Positions 11,585-22,388 of a DNA stretch of 64,000 nt are shown here, in pieces (position 1 is the stretch's first letter; each line of letters begins with the position of its first letter). This DNA comes from Echinarachnius parma (Eukaryota > Echinodermata > Echinoidea > Clypeasteroida > Echinarachniidae). The stretch is from positions 1 to 64,000 of the forward strand of contig JBAMJV010005494.1 in NCBI GenBank assembly GCA_037951105.1, read 5' to 3'. A program made the translations under genes and the position numbers. Below the pieces are notes generated by a model. The model saw nothing but the letters and a program-made list of their open reading frames with translations, was not told the DNA's origin and ran no database searches.

Positions 11585-11870
11585 GCCTTATATAATTGGA
11601 CAAGCCTCCACACTAAGGTTTTTCTCTACTGGCCTGTTCAGGCAAGTAAAATCATAACTTACTAGCCTAAACAGAAAATGTACTTGCCCGCTTGCTTCTA
11701 AACTAGATGAGATCTACACATACAAGGATTTACATTGTCATCTTGTAGTTGACCGATAATTCAGTTGCCCAGTCGGGCAACTAAACCAGGTCATATGAAA
11801 TTTTACTTGCCCAACATCAATTTTTACTTGCCCCCCGGCAATAGGGCAAGTGCTAATGTCAAACCTTGAA
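11585..11870. repeat. Dispersed GGCAAGTAAA repeat
   Basis: Shares 'cacactaaggtttttctct', 'ggcaagtaaaat' and 'tagatgagat' with 29325-29440 and 49505-49690, either direct or inverted. It contains several short internal repeats of 'tacttgccc'. No coding potential. Confidence 0.55.
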
Positions 11871-11889
11871 TTGAGAGAGAAGGACTTTT

Positions 11890-12065
11890 TAAAATGCATT
11901 CACTAACGGTACCTGGAGTAGCATGTATTAATTCTATGGGAAATGCAACATATGGTAGACAAGGGTTTAACTGTGAACTTTTAACGTGCCAGGAATTTTA
12001 ATGCTCTATGGGATTTGTGTGCATTGTAACTCGCAAAAATGCGAGCTTGGCATGTAAGGAGTTAA
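11890..12065. repeat. Chained family K and family L short elements
   Basis: A K-like piece ('ttaattctatgggaaatgc' to 'caagggtttaac') is followed by an L unit ('ttaatgctctatgggattt' to 'gcatgtaaggagttaa'). L contains 'gtaactcgcaaaaatg', also seen at 14826-14903 and inverted at 39020-39100. The final TTAA of L is the first TTAA of the family A element. Confidence 0.6.
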
Positions 12066-12443
12066 AGGGATCTAGTAACATTGTCAAAATCTTCAAAACT
12101 TACCTGGGACTCTTGCGGTTCTCTCATACCTTGTTGTATTTGTATTATAGAAGAATGGGACAGGTTTTGGTTTTCCAAATTTCCCTTTCGTTAAAAGGAT
12201 ATTTAGGATTGAAGTGTTCAGATTTTTAACTATCCACTGGATAGTTGAACCGTGTACAAAGTCAGTGCAATCAATTAGTGAATATCACTTTGCATTTTTG
12301 CTCATTGCTTGGCCATATAACATCCATTTAACGTGAAATGTTCACCCATTACTAAGTGGATATATCAAATTACAACAATACACATTATATCAACCATTCA
12401 GCACTTGTGTTCACATGACAACAAAGTTACTAGATCCACTTAA
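12062..12443 (+). mobile_element. TTAA-bounded MITE, family A copy 1 (382 bp)
   Basis: Starts 'ttaaagggatctagtaac' and ends 'gttactagatccacttaa', inverted terminal repeats of about 18 bp. Copies occur at 37076-37449 and, in inverse orientation, at 37585-37964; fragments are at 13494, 20004 and 49700. Short reading frames inside are not conserved between copies. Confidence 0.9.
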
Positions 12444-13092
12444 TAGAAAGTAGAACGCACACCTAGGAAACAGATGAATGATGGCTCATGATAAAATTGT
12501 GAAAACAATTGATCAATTGATTTATAACTATAATTATAAACTAATACCTAAAAATCACAAATATAATGGAAAATATTTGCAGTTTGGCTTTTGCAATATT
12601 TTCTGAGTTGGGGTACACAGAAATTCTTATTATCTCATACATTGTAGGGAAACAATGTTTGTGTTTTGTTTCACTGGACAGTTGTATAGGTAATGTTACC
12701 ATTACATAGTAAAGTAAACTATGTTTAGTATACTAAAATGAAATTGTAATTTTGTTGTTAAATCATATGATTCTTGAAATAGTCACTTAATGCATCAGAT
12801 GTTGTTAACCTAGATTACGCTCTCTTTTATAAGCAAGAAATAGTTAACAAAAATAGTTTACAAAAATAGAAAGATCAGAGAGTCTAGCTAGTAGTAATGG
12901 ATAGTTCTCCCCAAGAGATATCTTGCCTTCTTGCCGACGTCTAAATCTTTAGGCACACACAAGAAAACCAAACCATTAAGCAACTCTTGGCGACATTCCG
13001 TTCATTCATTCATACATTAGTTTGTCGAATAGCAGATTATGTGAGGGAGCTTTTCTTACCCTAATGGACCAATTCGCACAAAAGGATGCACT
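12444..13092. other. Unassigned AT-rich sequence
   Basis: No repeat ends, tandem units or coding exons recognised. Confidence 0.5.
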
Positions 13093-13411
13093 CCTGGGGG
13101 GTGTTTCAGAAAGATCCTAAGTTGAACTTAACTGTAAGTTGGACTTTAAAATTATGGTAAGCCATTTGTAGCCTCGGAATACAAATATATTCAAAAGCAA
13201 AAATGCAAGTATTCTAGACTTTTCATAAATTTTACTTCAAGAAAATGAAATATCCTTGATAATAGAAAATATTTATAATTATATTCAACATTTGATGCCT
13301 TTAAAAATAACTTTTACATTAAAAAAAAAAAGAAACTAACTGCTTTCCATAGTTTTTAAGTCCAACTTAGAGTTAAGTTCAAGTTAGGATCTTTGTGAAA
13401 CACCCCCCAGG
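13093..13411. mobile_element. Long-TIR MITE, family F copy 1 (about 319 bp)
   Basis: Ends 'cctggggggtgtttcagaaa' and the complementary 'ttgtgaaacaccccccagg'. The inverted repeat extends about 50 bp through 'gatcctaagttgaactta' and its complement. It shares 'tacaaatatattcaaaagca' with the other copies at 27446, 51638 and 53413. Confidence 0.9.
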
Positions 13412-13412
13412 C

Positions 13413-13891
13413 CTTGATTCTATCCCCAAAACTAGACCAATAAAGAGAATCTAGAACATGTGATTTGTCCCCCCGGGAAGTTCCCTGGCAGTGTGCTAAA
13501 GGGCTCTAGTAACTGTGTTGACATGTGCACAAACTGAGGAAGGGTTGGTAAAAATGTGTTTTTCTACGATTTAGTATGTTCACTTACGATAAAATTATGA
13601 AAATACAAACACGCACACACACACACAAAACATGGTTACACATCAGTCATATAACGTCATATGAGAATTAATTTGATTTGAAAGTGACATACTTATAATC
13701 ATCGATTAAAGAGATATTTATTACATAAACATAAATGAAATCCACTGAAATTCAAAAAAAATCTTGCCTGACTGAGTAGCATCTATATTTTAGTAAATAG
13801 TAACTTCTAGCATTTGATTAGTCATGGAAATATAGGGTACTCGGGCTGGGGTCATTGGAGAATTGTGTAAAATAAAAAGTCTACTACAGGT
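13413..13891. other. Family A fragment and unassigned sequence
   Basis: Positions 13494-13550 match the family A terminus ('aaagggctctagtaactg', 'gttgacatgtgcac'). A short (AC)n run is at 13608-13627. The rest is AT-rich with no recognised feature. Confidence 0.5.
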
Positions 13892-14329
13892 TTAAATTGA
13901 TCCATTAACTCTGTAAAAATTCAACCAAATCACTCGGAGCTTTCACACTTCTCCTGTACCTTGTTGTTTTGCTTATAAATTGTAACAGAAGAATGAAATG
14001 AGTTTTGATTTTTCAAATGTCTCCCTAATCATGGAGATATTTAAGATAAAATTTGAAAGCATCTGCAGGAGCTTTCAGCCCAAATCAAGAGTATCTGAAT
14101 TCGGAGACTAAATCCTCTATAGTATCTGAATTTGTATATTTCATGCCAACAATCGGGATAAAAACAGACATCGATTTACTCCTTTTTTCACTAGGTAAAC
14201 ATTATTCCTTTTCTATGAAAATCTCACATATCATTCTCGAGACTCTTCCAATGATATTGGGATATGATTGAAGTCTCAAATATCACTTGGGGGGGGGGGG
14301 GGGGGTATAAAGGTAATGGATCACTTTAA
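13892..14329 (+). mobile_element. TTAA-bounded MITE, family E copy 1 (438 bp)
   Basis: Starts 'ttaaattgatccattaac' and ends 'ggtaatggatcactttaa'. It contains 'gattgaagtctcaaatatca', also seen in the family E fragment at 54372-54596, and an 18-base G tract near 14288. Its final TTAA is also the first TTAA of the next element. Confidence 0.75.
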
Positions 14330-14718
14330 CGGTGCACCTGTAAAGTGTCAGATATTGCCCAAAATGACATACATGTATGAGACTTCAATCCCATACAAAA
14401 ATCATTGTAAGATATGTCCGAATGATGTGTGAAAGTTTCATTGAAAAAGAACACTGCTTTCCTGGGTTAAAAAGTGGAAATTCACGTCAGCTTTTACAAC
14501 TAATTACAGTATGACGTTTTTGACATCTCTGACCGTTTATAAATGCTCTTGAGCTGAATGATTATCAATGATAGTAAAGAGGTACTAAAGAGGCATTTGA
14601 AAAAATCTAACCCTTTTTTATTCTTCTCTTGTCATAAGCCAAACAACACGGTAGAAGAGAAATGTGGAAGCTCAAAGTAATTTTAGTGGAGTTAGACACT
14701 TTACAGGTGCACCTTTAA
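14326..14718 (+). mobile_element. TTAA-bounded MITE, family B copy 2 (393 bp)
   Basis: Full-length relative of 6452-6838: 'ggtgcacctgtaaagtgtca' at the left and 'ctttacaggtgcacctttaa' at the right. It abuts family E at a single shared TTAA, so one inserted at the terminal target site of the other. Confidence 0.9.
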
Positions 14719-14744
14719 GTGGTGATTGGGACTCAAAGCACATA

Positions 14745-14905
14745 AAAGGGTTAAACCTGTTCCCTACAAGCTTATTAAATCGCCATAGACTTTGTACACA
14801 ACCCACTCGGTTCACGTTGTCAAGGGGTTTAATGCTCTATGGCATTTGAGTGTATTGTAATTTGTAACTCGCAAAAATGAAAGCTTGGCACTCAAGGAGT
14901 TAATA
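14745..14905. repeat. Chained family K and L elements
   Basis: K core 'cgccatagactttgtacaca' and 'caaggggtttaa' run straight into L 'tttaatgctctatgg' with 'gtaactcgcaaaaatg' and 'caaggagttaa'. It has the same order as at 11890-12065. Confidence 0.65.
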
Positions 14906-15104
14906 GACACTGTCTAAGGTGTCGACTCCCTTCCTCCTTATTGACACAAATGATGAATTACCTAATTAGGGGTCAAATTAAATGTCACTTCAAGCCCGTC
15001 AATCATCGGCCATTGTGTACACACGCTGACTGCTTTGGGATATAATTACTCCTGTCAGGAGTAACACAATACTGCACTCAAATCCTCATTAGTGTAAATG
15101 CTTT

Positions 15105-15887
15105 AAATAAACCTTTGTGTGTGGCCCAGTTGGGCACATAAAATCAAAATGCATCTCAAATTTACGTTGCCCCAAACATAAATTGATTGTCCCAAAACCT
15201 GATTTCAGTGACCCCACACAAAGAAATACATTTCCAATTTTGTTATAATTATTTGGTTGCCCATTTGGGTAAGTCACATTTGGCATTCATGATATTTTGG
15301 TGGCCCAGAACTAATTTTGAGCTAATTTTGAGCCTAGTTAGTGTACATTCAGGACTGGTCCCCAAATACTCTGGGATACTCGGGTCAAGGAGCATTCATG
15401 TACATACAAATCTAATGACACATAATCACAGGAAAGCTTTTTTTCTACACCTTTTGGTGTCCGACTGAACTTAACAATCCTAATCAACCCTTTCAAATGT
15501 AACAAAATACTCTGATCAAATAATTAGTACAATGATCAAAATAAACCTTTATTTTAATCTTGCGGCCCAATTGGACAAGCAAAATCAAAATACATGCATC
15601 ATCAATTTTAGTTGTCCAAAACCTGAATTTTAGTGACCCCAAACAAAGAAATACATTATTCATTTTGTTATAATTATTTGGTTCCCCATTTGGTAAGTCA
15701 GAGCGAGCTTCTAGTGGCCCTGGGCCAGTAGTGCTAATTTTGAGCCTAGTTAGTGTACATTCAGATTCAGGACTGGTCCCAATACTCAGTCATGGTACAT
15801 ACATTTTTACATAACAAATGTATGCTATAGTATATCAAAATCTGATGACAACATTTCTGGAAACTTTTTTTTGCTACACCTTTTGGT
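15105..15887 (+). repeat. Two-copy tandem duplication, about 430-bp period
   Basis: Copy 1 (15105-15463) and copy 2 (15539-15887) share 'aaataaacctttgt' or its variant, 'caaagaaatacatt', 'ttgttataattatttggtt', 'gcctagttagtgtacattca' and 'ctacaccttttggtg'. Gaps and substitutions show the duplication is not recent. Positions 14906-15104 show nothing recognisable. Confidence 0.85.
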
Positions 15888-15889
15888 GG

Positions 15890-16140
15890 AATGGACTACT
15901 AAATAATAATAAATAATAATAGGTTTGATTTTTGTAGCGCCTAAAATGATTTTTAAAAAACATCTCTTAGTGCTTTATTACACTATTATTACCACAGTTA
16001 TATGAGATACAATGCCAGCCCGCACACATTGTGTGCTCCATATTCACTCCCTGGGGAGCACTTCCTCCAAGTGGCTCATAGGCTCATGAGGATCAATTGT
16101 CTTGCTGAAGGACCAATCCTAACCCCTTTTTCTAAATATT
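15890..16140. repeat. Dispersed repeat with AATAAT start and 'tgtagcgcc' core
   Basis: 'aataataataggtttgattt', 'tgtagcgcctaaaatg' and 'agtgctttattacactatta' resemble a widespread metazoan interspersed repeat with a GCGC core. The 5' part 'ggtggaatggactactaaa' (15884-15902) matches an internal segment of family D, so a D fragment may join here. Low-level call from pattern memory. Confidence 0.4.
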
Positions 16141-16329
16141 TTGGTTGTTGGTTTCCTCTTAGCAATTTCTGTTGAAACTAAATGTGTTATCTTAAGAAGA
16201 TGTGAACATGTTTTAGGAGTGTTGTGATGCTATTGGTTCTGTCCTCCGTCTTTCAATAAATAGATCATGGGTTCAATTCCAAACCACAGCACGTGTGTAC
16301 TACAGCAAGGAGCTTTTACTACATGTATA

Positions 16330-16495
16330 TACAGTCAAACCTGTCTTAGCGGCCACCTGTCTATAGTAGCCATCCTGCATATTGTGGCCAACACAATTGA
16401 TCCCCTGCAATGTTATGTGACCTTTCTACAAGTCACCTGTCTACAGTGGCCACTTATCTTGTTTCCCATTGGTGGTCACTATACACAGGTTTGGA
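16330..16495. mobile_element. Family O element with AAACCTGT ends (about 165 bp)
   Basis: Bounded by 'gtcaaacctgtcttagcgg' and 'ctatacacaggtttg', with internal repeats of 'cacctgtctatagtagcc' and 'ctacagtggccac'. Several direct sub-repeats of about 30-40 bp make the middle look like a small minisatellite. Confidence 0.7.
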
Positions 16496-17359
16496 TGTAT
16501 ATGCTGCTCTAAACCCAGTTGTAAAAAAAAGTAGGTTCCTGACAGGAATGTATTCCTTGGAAGGTTTGATAGCCTTATCAGGGTACATTGGCTAAAGTCA
16601 GGGTAATAAAGGTACAAGGTACAGCACTTTGAAAAAGTGATCAAAGTCAAATATCATACAATGGGTGATATTATTGATTGGTTCTATTTTCCAATGAAAT
16701 AATACAAAAATAGACTTATAAGAAATGGTTAAAATAGCAAACTACATGTAGCAAATAATTTCTGCCAAATGACAGGGGTTGTGATATTTATTGAAAATAA
16801 TTTTTCCCTCTGACATTGATTGTTGAACAGGTTAATTAGAAAGTGAAAAGAAAAAAACGACTGGGGTTTTTTGTTCATAAAAAAAAAAATTATGAAAGAC
16901 ATTTATTCGGTTATTGATAAATCATTATTCATTTAATTTGAACTTTAATTAGCAATTGATAACAAAGGACATTGATTCGCCAATCAATATGTCAATCTCA
17001 TTTCAGTTTTAATATATTACACAAAAACTGGCAGACTTTGATATATGAAAGTCAATACAATGGAAATTAGAATTGAAGGAGGTTTTATAACTCATCAAAA
17101 AATAAGTATTTCATTCCTTTTTATTTCCAACAATGTTTCATAACTATAGAAAACTTTATGTAATAAATTCATGCCAACACAAACGGTAATTAAAATTGAA
17201 GGACTTCATCTGTAACCTACTTTGATAAAAATCAATGCATCAAATTGTTAATTCAAGTTATACAAGATAGAAATGGCTCTTGAATGAGTCAATACACATC
17301 TGTCTGTCAAATTAGGAGTGAAGATAATTTTTATTTAACCTTGCCCAATTAAACAAGTT
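16496..17359. other. Unassigned AT-rich sequence
   Basis: No repeat ends or coding exon recognised over this 860-bp stretch. Confidence 0.5.
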
Positions 17360-17364
17360 AATTA

Positions 17365-17605
17365 ATAACCAGTAAAAACTGTTCTGGCTACCACCTGTGA
17401 ATAAAGACCACCTGTTTTAATATAGAAACCACTATACCTTATTAACACTATAGGTCGAAAATGGCTGGCAGGCCCAACATTGCTTAGAACCATTACCCAT
17501 AGCAACTAAAAGCTTGACATCTTCAACCACTTGTTCAGAATTTGTTGACTTGCCTGACATTGTTTAGAACCGTAACCCACAGCAACTCGTAGCTATGACA
17601 TCACA
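17365..17605. repeat. Degenerate family O, then a 73-bp direct repeat pair
   Basis: Positions 17365-17450 are a decayed family O copy ('ccacctgtgaataaagacca'). 'cattgcttagaaccattacc' at 17479 and 'cattgtttagaaccgtaacc' at 17558 begin two direct copies that continue through 'cagcaact' and 'agcttgacat'. Confidence 0.6.
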
Positions 17606-17756
17606 CTAGAGGATTATATAGAAAGAAGAAGGTTTATTGTGTCACTAGGTTTGTTAGTGCGCAAGTTTCAGGCAAAAGAGTACACATACAAATGTACATC
17701 TCTCTGAATTTCCAGCCAGAGGGTTCAGTCGTTGGTCGATGCAATCATCACACTGT

Positions 17757-18505
17757 TCATGGTCAAGCACTGAATGATGCAAAGTTACGAACCGTGGCCT
17801 GGTAATCAAAAATTTATTACGACCAGTGGCTGCCGCATCGTGTGAAAAGATGACGTTAAAAAAACGGTGGCATAGTTAGATTAAATCCAGTGCGGAAGGA
17901 AGGGTTGGGCAAGAACTGAATGCTACATACATCTAGTTACAAACCGTGTCCTAGTAAATTATGAACTGATTAGGACCCGTGGTCGCCTGATCGTGTGAAA
18001 AGATGGCGTTAAAGACGGTGGCATAGTTAGATTAAATCCAGAGCTCGGGGTGGGGGGGGGGGGGGGGGTCAAGAACTTAATAATACAAAGTTACAAACCA
18101 TGGCCTAGTAATGATGAACTGATTATGAGCAGTGGTTGCCGAATCGTGTGAAAAGATGGCGTCAAAAACGGTGGCATAGTTTGATTAAATCTAGAGCAAG
18201 GGGGGAGGGGAGGTAGGGGGCATGGTCAAGAACTGAATGATACAAAGTTACAAACCGTGTCCTAGTAAATTATGAACTGATTAGGACCAGTGGCCGCCTG
18301 ATCGTGTGAAAAGATGGCATAAAAACAGTGGCATAGTTAGATTAATTTTGAGAGAGGGGGTGGGGGGTGTGGGTTAGGGGGCATGGTCAAGAACTGAATG
18401 ATATTAAAATTATGAGCCGTGACTTAGTATTGTAGACTGATAATGAACAGTGGTGGACGGATAGTGTGAAAAGATGATGTTTAAAAATGGTGGCATAACT
18501 AGATG
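17757..18505 (+). repeat. Tandem repeat, about 155-bp unit, 5 copies
   Basis: Unit markers 'tcaag.actgaat', 'caaagttacaaaccgtg', 'tcgtgtgaaaagatg' and 'gtggcatagttagattaa' recur near 17761, 17908, 18069, 18222 and 18381. A variable G-rich spacer (up to an 18-base G tract near 18052) separates units, so length variation is concentrated there. Confidence 0.9.
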
Positions 18506-18509
18506 ACAG

Positions 18510-18965
18510 CAAAAAGTGTGTCATGTAATTGTACCAGCGCACTATGCAAAGGCAAGTTATATCAATGTACTGTACCAAAGATGCTTGAATATTCCTATTT
18601 TCAACATATCGTTTCACAGTAGGTATTTCTTTTATGTTCCCTTCCTGATCTGAAATCCCCATAGAATGTTGTCTGCACCCCACACTGTCTCCATAGACAA
18701 GGGGTTAATACATGATACTACTAGCGGAAATAATGTAATGTTGCCATGCCGACATTTACTCCAAATATGCCTCACAGATACAAAGTTAATGCCTATTCTT
18801 TACCGCATCGGTCTATATCTGACACTTTTGTCATATACATGTATGTGTAAAGTAATTGTACCAGTGTACTACCCAAAGGCAAAATATACCAATGAATTGT
18901 GCCAAGGCTGATCAAATGTTACTATTTTTTAGATATCAATTCACAGCAGGCATTCCTTTTATGTA
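18510..18965 (+). repeat. Diverged direct duplication plus family K element
   Basis: 'gtaattgtaccagcgcacta' (18516) and 'gtaattgtaccagtgtacta' (18851) begin related segments, each running to 'attccttttatg' or similar. A family K element lies between them (18632-18706, 'gaaatccccatagaa' to 'caaggggttaa'). A third distant relative is at 19770-19920. Confidence 0.6.
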
Positions 18966-19007
18966 TTGGCCTGATAAACCTGAAAAAAGTGTATTGTTAT
19001 TGGCCCG

Positions 19008-19230
19008 GTCAGATATTAACGGATAGCGGAAACGAATGCCCAACGAATAGAAAATTTGCGAAATGAAATTATTCGGTGATGAAAGTCGTCTCCATTGCTT
19101 TATGTACAAAACACAGAACAACGTACATCACCGGACAAGTAACGGACAAGAAACGTATAGAACGGATAGAAAATTTAGCTCTCCGTTTGACATCCGTTTG
19201 CGCAATCCGTTGATATGTGACCGGGCTATA
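19008..19230. mobile_element. TIR element with GGCCCGGTCA ends (about 223 bp)
   Basis: Left 'tattggcccggtcagatatt' and right 'tatgtgaccgggctata' are inverted repeats that extend through 'aacggatagcgg' and its near-complement 'ccgtttgcgcaatccgtt'. It could use TA as target. No ORF. Confidence 0.75.
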
Positions 19231-19294
19231 AGCAAGGCAACTGGCTGCAAGTAGAGAGGGAAAAGTGCACTTTGGGTGCAGGAATAGTAGCAGT

Positions 19295-19330
19295 TAACCG
19301 GGATAATAATAATAATAATAATAATGAAAA
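19295..19330. repeat. (AAT)n microsatellite
   Basis: About eight clean 'aat' units. A weak direct duplication ('taaccattagtatcattgtt' and 'taaccattattatcactgtt') flanks it at 19375 and 19602. Confidence 0.8.
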
Positions 19331-19506
19331 ATGCTATGATACTTAGGTAAATAACTAGTGCATTTAAAATCAAGTAACCATTAGTATCATTGTTTCCCTT
19401 TTATCATAAAGAGGGTAATTTTCAGCAATAATCTGTAAACGAGTATGTATATTCGGTTCCGCATTTGTACCAGGGTAAATAGTAATAATGTAAAGCACTG
19501 ATACCC

Positions 19507-19590
19507 AGTTAACCCTTTCCCTTTAATTCTCTGCAATCCCCATAGACCTTGTACACAACCCACCCGCTTTCCGTAGTTAAGGGGTTAAAT
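19507..19590. repeat. Single family K element
   Basis: 'ttaaccctttccctttaatt', 'caatccccatagaccttg' and 'agttaaggggttaa' match the K consensus with TTAA at each end. Confidence 0.7.
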
Positions 19591-20003
19591 ATCGCTATTA
19601 CAAATAACCATTATTATCACTGTTTCAACAGAAATCAATAAACTTGTATATTCCGTTCCAGCCTTTGTGTGTCTCGGCATTTCAACATGCATTGCCATAA
19701 GGCCCCAGCAAGGGTAGTTTCGAGACCAGTCCTGAATGGTTTAATAAATGCATACTAAGAAAAGAAAATGCTGTCATGTTGCCCGGTGACACTTACTCCA
19801 ATTCACATGAAAGCGACATATTTCAGGCCTATTCTTCTGTGATTCAGGCTATTTACAACTCTATTGTCATGTATTTAAAGAAATCATACCAATGTACTGT
19901 ACGAAGGTCATTGCATTGTCTGCATTATCAATTTGACATAGCGTTTCGAAGCATGTAATGGCTATAATTGTAACCTCGTTCTTGTAGAAACCCGGTGGTC
20001 ATA

Positions 20004-21115
20004 TTAAAGGGATCTAGTACCTTTGTTAACATGTGCAAAAAGTGATAAATGCCATGTTTTCCAACGGTATGAAATGACATCAAAGTATGCGCTAATATAA
20101 CAAAAGGGGGTTATGTAACCGCCGCTGTTGAGTCTGCTGCTATGTCAGCCGTTATGTAGCCCGATGTTGCTACTGCACGCTTTTTTCCACAAAATGAAAT
20201 AAGATTTTAAATAACAGGTTATCTTGCCCCAGCCCTTTCCTTGTGCCCCCTCCCCCTAACCCCCCCCCCCCCCCTTTCCCCTTGACTGGTTTCACTCTGG
20301 CGTTATGAGTACTGTAACGACCCTGACATTTGGCGCAGGTGATGATGTGGAACAATGGCCCCTAATATCTCCTTTTTTTTAACGACAATCACGCTCGTAG
20401 AATTCAATTTTCTAAAGTGCCAGTTTTGTCTACGGTCACGTCACAGAATAAACGAGAGCAGTTGCCATACATTGTACTTGACTCACTGAATTGTTACAAC
20501 AGGCAGTTTATTTTCTCGTTAGGCCTCATTTTTTCTATCATTATAGTCAGTTTACCTCTCTACTAAGCCATCTACATTGTAATTGTTTCAATTATAGGGC
20601 ATGTGCACTTCAAAAAATTACCTGCCCTTGTCATGCAAGTTGCATAATTGTTTTATTAATATTTTAAAAGCAGCATTTTGCGAATCAACCTTTTAATAAT
20701 TACCCTCATTCTTTAAATACCTCATTCCTTTTCCCCTTTTCCCCTTTTTTAGTGTTAAACCCATACAGAACTGACTGATTTTGCTATAACATGTAATCTC
20801 CATAGATCTAAGCCCAGTATTTTGGGTAGAGCAGAACTCTGCATTTTCATTTCCTTTCCTTTCCTTGTTTCAAAGATAGAACTATGCCATAATCTGTTCT
20901 TGCTATACATGGGGTAACCATCGGATGTTTAAAAAAGTTTAAAAAGTTGTTTAAAAAGTCCTTCCTGTGCCAAATTTGGCACATAAGGCAGCGCCTATCT
21001 CCGATTCCTTAGCCCTAGGCCACACGTCTATTATGTAGTGAAGGTTACAGAAGGGGGCTAGTCTTCTAGTAACCCTTCTCTTTCTCAATGGACAAAATAT
21101 GGATGAACTTTATAC
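20004..21115. other. Family A and J fragments in otherwise unassigned sequence
   Basis: 20004-20060 is a family A terminus ('ttaaagggatctagtacc'). 20757-20850 is a family J copy ('aacccatacagaactgactg', 'catgtaatctccatagatc'). A C tract lies at 20259-20275. The rest of this part of the downstream intron carries no exon I can recognise. Confidence 0.55.
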
Positions 21116-21188
21116 CTATTATAAGAATGGGTTTCCGAGCTAATCGTAATAGCCCTTGTATACTGTTGACGACACCCCGCCGACCACA
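21116..21188 (-). pseudogene. Decayed partial copy 1 of the KCNQ S2-S3 exon tail
   Basis: On the minus strand this resembles the last 70-80 bases of the real exon at 21452-21578, including 'gtcggc', the 'cccattcttataatag' end and the exon/intron edge. The donor here reads ATAG-GTATAA, weaker than the real one. It lacks the 5' part and an acceptor, so it is not a usable exon by itself. It sits 137 bp beyond copy 2 in the same intron. Confidence 0.75.
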
Positions 21189-21252
21189 TTAATGAAGTCA
21201 TTCATTCATCCATTCATTCCTTCATTCCATCAATACTGTATATTGAACTTAC

Positions 21253-21334
21253 CTATTATAAGAATGGGTTTCCGCGCGAATCGTCAACGCCCTCGTAAAC
21301 CACTGATACTGTTGCCGACACCCAGCCGACCACA
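21253..21334 (-). pseudogene. Decayed partial copy 2 of the KCNQ S2-S3 exon tail
   Basis: On the minus strand it matches the last 82 bases of the exon at 21452-21578: 'ggtgtcggcaacagtatcag', then 'gcgcggaaacccattcttat' and AATAG followed by a good donor, GTAAGT. A one-base length difference in the middle breaks the KCNQ frame. The copy stops where an ATTC-type tetranucleotide run begins, so the duplication breakpoint is at or in the microsatellite. It has no acceptor. It is host-derived duplicated exon sequence rather than a mobile element. Confidence 0.85.
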
Positions 21335-21451
21335 TTCATTCATTCATTCATATTTTGAAAATATAAATATTTTTACTATTACATTCACTCCCTAAGAATA
21401 ACTGATTAATCTAAATAACCGAATGCTCAATAAATAGACGTTCAAACTCAC

Positions 21452-21578
21452 CTATTATAAGAATGGGCTTCCGCGCGAACAGTAACCGCCCTCGTAATCC
21501 CTGATACTGTTGCCGACACCCGGCCGACCACAGCCGAACGGCGTACTCGCAGCTGAAGAACACAACCAGGAATATTTC
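21452..21578 (-). CDS. KCNQ1-like: KCNQ1-like potassium channel, S2 and S2-S3 linker exon (127 bp)
   Basis: Codes for 42 residues plus one base of a split codon, reading [16 protein letters not shown], then [17 protein letters not shown], then FARKPILII. It is a close match to human KCNQ1 from E160 to I201 as I remember it. Kept features: the two S2 acidic residues (E160, E170 equivalents), the charge-transfer phenylalanine (F167), the RLWSAGCR signature and the FARKP motif before S3. KCNQ2-5 have VFG.EY and AAGC or SAGCCC here, so the KCNQ1 subtype is favoured. Of the basic lipid-facing linker residues, R181, R190, R195 and K196 are kept, while K183 and R192 are replaced by Q and L. The acceptor is TGGTACAG and the donor is GTGAGT. 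Length and phase equal human KCNQ1 exon 3. It joins 50740-50830 in frame at M|E. The protein is a plasma-membrane voltage-gated potassium channel subunit acting as a tetramer. Confidence 0.95.
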
Positions 21579-21640
21579 CTGTACCAGTAGGCGTGGGAAC
21601 GTTACGGGAAGAGCGAGAGTCGGGGGACGGGGGGACGGGG

Positions 21641-21964
21641 GCGGGGTTGGTTTGGGAGCAAAAAATGTAAGAAATAAGAACCGAGAGTCAACCCTGCTAT
21701 CGTGAACCCACCATCATCATGGGAGAAGGGGATGAACGGAATGGGAACGAGAAACAGAACCTGAGAGCAATAGAGAGGAAGAATGAATAAATGAGATAGT
21801 AATAGAATTGCAAAGATAAGTAGAAAGATATAAGAGAAGAAAAGGAACAGAAGAGGAGAGAATGAATGAATGAATGAATGAATGAATGAATGAATGAATG
21901 AATGAATGAATGAATGATTGAATGAATGAATGAATGAATGAATGAATGAATGAATGAATGAATG

Positions 21965-22006
<42 letters not shown>

Positions 22007-22388
22007 GAATGAACGAACTAATGAAAAATGAATGAAAGTATGAATTAATGAACTTATAAATGAATAAGATAAGAGAAAAATAATATAACAGATAGAAAAA
22101 GACAGATGGACACATAGAAAAATAGTAAAACAGAGTATGGCTATGAAAAGCAGTAGACATTGAAAGAAAGAAACAGAGAAATAGAGAAATATCAGAATGA
22201 CGAAACAAAGATCATATATTTAAATGAGAAAATTAAACATAAATGTATTCTAAATGAGAATAAATACGTAAATTTATGAAGAGACAGATAGGAAGATACA
22301 GGAAAGACTTAAGAAGATGCGTTATTCTAATTAATATCTTGAATTCTTGATTATAAATGTTATTTTCTATTCATACAATATTTGATAG
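21641..22388. repeat. (GAAT)n / (GATT)n microsatellite and purine-rich intron
   Basis: A long tetranucleotide run, about 155 bp, lies at 21857-22012: mainly 'gaat' units with a 'gatt' block near 21966-22006. The flanks are purine-rich and AT-rich with 'gagaaaga' type sequence. The long minus-strand reading frame here (Ser-Phe-Ile-His repeats) is simple sequence, not a gene. Confidence 0.9.

Noticed and set aside
1-21451. Search for the next KCNQ exons (S3-S4, S4-S5, pore)
   Set aside because: No minus-strand stretch resembling the RFLQILRM or pore signatures was found by eye; they probably lie outside the window.
21717-22208. 163-residue minus-strand reading frame rich in Ser-Phe-Ile-His
   Set aside because: It translates a GAAT/GATT tetranucleotide repeat inside the KCNQ intron.
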